This document shows positions 52,701 through 58,700 of a stretch of DNA of 64,000 bases, piece by piece. Within the stretch, counting starts at the first letter, position 1, and each line of letters begins with the position of its first letter. This DNA is from Gonatopus flavifemur (taxonomy: Eukaryota; Arthropoda; Insecta; Hymenoptera; Dryinidae). The stretch spans positions 13,596,001-13,660,000 of the forward strand of contig JAFFJZ010000002.1 in NCBI GenBank assembly GCA_018340375.1, read 5' to 3'. A program made the translations under genes and the position numbers. The notes beneath the pieces are model-generated. The model saw only the letters and a program-made list of their open reading frames with translations, ran no database searches and was not told the DNA's origin.

Positions 52701-55700
52701 CTGAATACAAATTTAGTGTCAGATCTGCTAAATACAATATGGCGGAGCCAATATGGCTTCGGAAGAGTACTGAAATTGTCTCATTTTTCAAGTGTTTTCT
52801 GAATTTCGAAAAACCATCTCACATACTTTGAAGCTCAGGGTCCATGGACGCAGAAATTTCATCCCCTAGATGTATGTCCTCCCTAATTCGAGACGAAAAT
52901 AAACGGATAATAATTTTTTGCAATCGAAAATTCGTGTTTTTTTCTATTTAAACGATTATAACATTCCCAGTTCGCATTTTTTCGAAAATCTGCTTCCATA
53001 TTCTGAAAGTTCAGATAATTTTACATTGAAAATAATTATTCGCAAATTTTTTGACAATCGATTCGACAGCGTAAAATGTCGTTGAAAAAGGTGTTGAAAA
53101 AACGGACGTTTGATCCTTAACGGGTTAATAAGATATTCTTGAATTTAATCATTGCTTTCTCAAATTTAATTGGGAATATTAAATTTCATAAGGAATTTTC
53201 TATTGGATTTAAGAATGTATTTAACAGTAAAACTATAGCTGCAATCATTTTAGCTGCATCTGCGAAAAGAATTAGTAACTGCCACAGCTAATTCATTTTG
53301 TCTTGCGTATTAATGTTTCCTTCGCGAGTATTGAGATATTCAAATTGAAGTGGCTTTTGCAGAAGAAACAGTACTCTTTAAAATCAAGCGAAGAGAAATG
53401 TGATTCCAAAAACCTGTTAAGTAGGAATGGACAATCTTGACAGAGTTGATTCTTTTCTATAAACAATTTAACAAATTTTTATTGATTTGTATACAATTTT
53501 GATCAAAATTTGATAAAAATTGTACCAAATATGTCTCTCTCAAGAGTCTTTGAAGATCACCCATCACTACTTTGGGGAGACGCGATTAATAATTGAATCC
53601 TTCTGTTCACGGGAGGAAATAAGCAGCCAGTATTTGGATAGCCAAAAATTTGCCGCGGGGGCTATTTTTTGGTTGTCACAGCTACTCACTTGACGATGAC
53701 AACAGGAAATGTAGCTGCCGTAGCAAAAGTTTCAACGAATCAAGACATTGAGATACTTCAAACTGCAATAATTGCTTGGTTCAACTAGATTCGTAGTTAA
53801 CTCAATTACGCATAATTGAACGAACTTTGTATTTAACCCTCTGGGGATACACTGGGTCAAAATGACCCATCCTTCATTTCGGAAAGTTATGCTTTTGAAG
53901 TTTGAATCATTCATTGAAACGAATTGGTAATCGAATAACGAAATAATCAGCTGTTAAAGTCTCAAATTTTTGCGGTACATTCTTCAAACGATATTTTCAG
54001 CTCCCAAAAGTTAATTCGGAACACCGATGATTTGTCAGATTTTGTGAATTTGATTTTTCAGTTCGTTTCTATAAACAATTGAAACTTCCAGAACATGAAA
54101 AGTTGTATATCTCTGAAACAGTACCTTCACATTTCTTTGAATATTGAAAAAACTATCAACTGTAGAGCAAAGCGGGTTTCGGATTCGTATTCTGCAGACT
54201 TCGGCGATGAATTTAAGAGAAGAAACATTGCTCTACGATGTTTTAAAGCCGAGATATGAGCGATCGAAAAACATAAGTGTATCCCCAGAGGATTAAAATG
54301 AGTTGACGAAGGATTGTGGTTGAACGTATCCAACTAAGTTGATTCCACTATTTTTTGTCTCAGTGTAGCTACGATTCCTTACTGTGGTAGCTAATAAATT
54401 GCTATATCTGCAATTATTTTTGCTATAGCAGTGAAAGATGGGTGATAAAAAGTAAACAGCTGCTACAGCTAATTCATTTTTTGGTATGTTCTTTCTTTAT
54501 ATTCAAATGACAAAATGAATAAATAAAAATAAAAATAAACTGAATTTCGGAGACATGAATTTTCTACATGTTTTAAGATTTTTGCAAAACAAAAGCGTGA
54601 TAACTTCTAGCAATTATGAGTGGGAGAACTGAACATCTTAATTGTTCCATATTTCTTCTTTATGTAGCATCGCATTTAGAATTGAAACCAATAACGAAGA
54701 TCAATACTCTCTCTTCTGTTCCAGTCGGTATTCGGTGAAAAATTGGTATCGAAATTTCTCTTCGACTCTGACTTTGGAGATGATCCTCAACTCCCTTCAC
54801 CCTCCCAACTTCGTTATCGGATACTCATAAAAAATAAAAAATTGATCGTCGATCCTACCGGACCTTTATCGCATACACCGCTCGGTCATCGAGGTAAAAT
54901 GCTAATGTCGGATCGTGCTTCTTCTATGAAACAGATGCGAACCGACGTAAGCAGTACGTCAGTCGTTGAATATTTCAGCGAAGACGACGATGATGAAGAA
55001 GATGATGACGAGGATGACAATATTGATGGTAAGAATGATTATTCCACAAATTTCATATTTTTCAGTTCACCAAACTTTAAACGGGATAAAAGTTCTCATC
55101 TGAACTTTGAATGAGAAGAAGAATCCAGAATGAGTTTAGAAGAGTTTCTAAGAAGCGTGTTAATTAAGTGAATTTTTCAGTTAAAAATGTGCTTCATCAA
55201 ATTATTATGAAGATGACAACAATGTTTTGCGATGATCATTTTCATGTTGAAAAAATTCTTTAAGAATTCAATAAAGTTCCATTAAACGAAATGAAAAAAT
55301 GTTGTAGAACGACTCTGTTGTTGCGAAAGGACTCGTTCAACGACAAAATAATATATAAAGTATCGGTTAAAGTTGAGAGAAAAGTATCACGATAAGTTTA
55401 TAAAAGCTCTATTCAAAGGAGAATGAATATTTTTTGAATTGAATAAAGAAATTCTATAAGTTGACAAAAGTTTAATACATTTCCGTTGACAAAATGATAT
55501 TCGAAAAGCATAGAAATCGCTAACAAACCGAAAATGAAATCATTTCAATCGATATGATCGTCAAAGGATTCACAATTTTTGCGCGAAATTCTTGGTTCAT
55601 AATCGTTGGAATGTATTCGATCCGCACATCAAGCAGACAACATTATTCACATCAGTGCACCACGTACGCATTCCGGAACGTTTTTACAGCATCGAAAACA

Positions 55701-58700
55701 TAGTGTTCTGGTTCACTGAACAAAACAGAGAGATATTTCGTTCAAAATTGATCAGTTTAAAACTCTTGGATGATCTTCAATAAACATATAGTACCAGCAG
55801 AGGAATCTATAAGCATTTTCCTATTTATAAAATACGTTTTCATACAACTCAATGCCTTGATTATTCAAAAGATCGAAAACAATCTACCTTACATATTGCA
55901 CGCAATACCTCCACACGAATCTAGAATTCTCTTACTTTGTATAAATTGTATAAATTTTCAGGAAAATCTTATTTCACAGTCAATTCAAATTGGAATTTAG
56001 AATTTCATATCAATATAAGAATTAAAAATAATTAAAAAACAGTCTTCATTTGCGAAGGCTTTAGTATTTTTGTATCTACACTTCAAAAAATAATTATGAA
56101 ATTGTCTCTCGAAAAACAGTAACAATAACAAAATTCCTCCTCAGGGAAGACAATCATGTTCTTGATATTTGAATAGTTGAGAAACAGTTATGGTACACGG
56201 AAAAAAATCCCATGTAAATTCTACATTGATGGTTATTAATTTAACACAACTGTTCACATAAATGCAATTGGAGTGAAATTTACATTGGAACTAACCCTCA
56301 GTCACCCCACGTATTTTTGTATGTTTTTGTTGATCTCTCGTTGTGCGTTGCAATCAACTGAATGGAGATTTTTCCATTATCAAAAATGTACTATGGTCCT
56401 GAAACTGCATCCCTGCTTTGGTTTCAAATCATCCCTCTTCACCCCTATAAACAGAACATCAGATTTTCTAAAACCTTTTGTTCCCTTTAGACCTCCGTGG
56501 GGTAACTGAAGGTTAATGTTATATTGACATTGTTACTGAAGTAAATGAAAGTAGTGTTGTTGTGAAGTGATTATGATAACAATTTAAATTCAACATAGCT
56601 GTTTAGTGAATTTTACATAAGATTCACACTGTAATCGTTACTTCATTTTTCATGTAATTTTTACATGGTCATTTTTTTCCGTGTAGCTATTTTTTAGCTG
56701 TAGTAATGAAAGTTATTGCTATAGCAGCTAAAATTTGGCGATTGCGGCAATATTTGTGGCTATTCAAATATCAAATATGCGAAATAGCTACCACAGCTAG
56801 TTCTTAGGTACCATAATGAATTCTTTTTTTCCGTTTATGAAGGAGCACTTTTAACCATGATTTGGTGTAGTTTTCCCTCACTTTTTTGAGGATTCCACAT
56901 CCAAAATACAGAAGAATTCTCCCAAACTGCCCCCACAATCAGGGAACGGAATCCACCACTTGAGGGAGGAAAAACTCCTCACATTCGTTATAGCATATCG
57001 ATTGGCTGATTCGTATGTTTTGTCCCACAGATAACTCGATATCAAGTTACGAACGATACCTTGGAGGGAATCAAACGTTACACGCTCGTTTAAAATCTGA
57101 TCCTGCCGTCGACGACAAATCTCAGAAACAAAGCAGTCAAATCGCCAAAGAACTTTCAGATTTAGTGATTTATCTTCAAGCAATTAAATTTCGAGGTCTC
57201 AATATCACTCCTGGAACTGGAAGCGTTCCAGGAAAAATTCGTCATCCGACGCATACCGGACCTGTTCAAAGGCATAGCATAGCAGGCATTGGGACCAGTA
57301 GTATAGCATCATCTTCAGGATCACCGCAATCCCTTTCAACATCTGCTTCAATCGCCAGCGGTGGTAGTAACATCGAAAATCTCTTCAGGTAATATATTTT
57401 TAGGATGCTTAAAATTCTATCTTTTGTTTTTCTTATTCCGTGAAAAAATCGTTCAGGTCTGATTATGCGTGTTCAGACCTAATCATGGACATTTTTCGGC
57501 AAAATTCTTCGTGTTTAATACTGACTACACGTGATTGAGCCTGATTACACCGGGTCATTCATTTTTGAGCTGTGTCATCACTTCAAAGGCTTCAATTTTG
57601 TACCCACGTGGAAACCCGTGATCAAGCTTAACCGCCAGCGATCATGCCAGACAGACCATTCTCGCCCGTGATCATGCAAAATCTCACCGACTGAGGAATA
57701 TTCATACAAAATAACTGTGTGTTGATTTTTTTATCACGAATACAGATGCTTGATCATGCTAAATCGGCCCCAAACGCAGGCGCGTACGCTTGATCACGCA
57801 TGATCATGTCTGAAAACTGGAAACTAGAAAATGGGAGCTGCATAAGCGCAATAAGTATAGAAATGATTGACGATGAATTAGTGTTTGATAACATTCTTAC
57901 AGTTTCATTTCTTACGGAAAACTTATTGATTGTGTATGAATTTCTCATGTATAATGGAGCATAATCAAGCGTGATTGGGCGTAATTGGGCATGATCATGA
58001 GTCTTCATCACGTGGGTACATAATTGAGGCCGTGGACAATTTTTTTCACGGGATTGACATAATGAGCTAATTTGCTTTTGAATTTCACAACCACAACAAG
58101 CTATAGACTTTTTACAATTCATTGAAGTTATAACTAGACAGCAATTATGCAACCTCGCTGCACACTTTGAAGAATATTTGTGAATTTTCAAGAAGGGAAG
58201 TTTGGCGAAGAACATATCGATTTGTAAATTTCCAGATTATTTGGGAGTCCATAAATTTTCTGCGAATTTACAAACAATTATCGTGACTTCCCAAAAAATA
58301 ATTGTTCACGGACAAAAATTGTTTGAGATTTCACCAAAAATGTTTGTAAATTTACCAAAAACTGTTGGGTGAAAAATTTCAAAACGTCTGTTGAAAGTTT
58401 TTTGTACAGTGAACACGAGACAAAAAAAGACAAAATTTTGCTCGAAACATCCCATACCTCACACGAGTTCCCGTCATGCTAATCAATATGTATTCATTAG
58501 GAATATTTTGAATCCAAAATGAACTCCTAATAAACAACCTAATGTTCAGAAAGAACTCATATCAAAATTTCATAATGAATTGTCCGGGAATTCATTTTGA
58601 ATTCATTGGATTCTTATTGAATTCATTATTGGTCGCATACCGGGAACTATTCGAGAAATCTTTCAGAAAACTTTATGAATTCGAATTGATCTTTTTTGTG

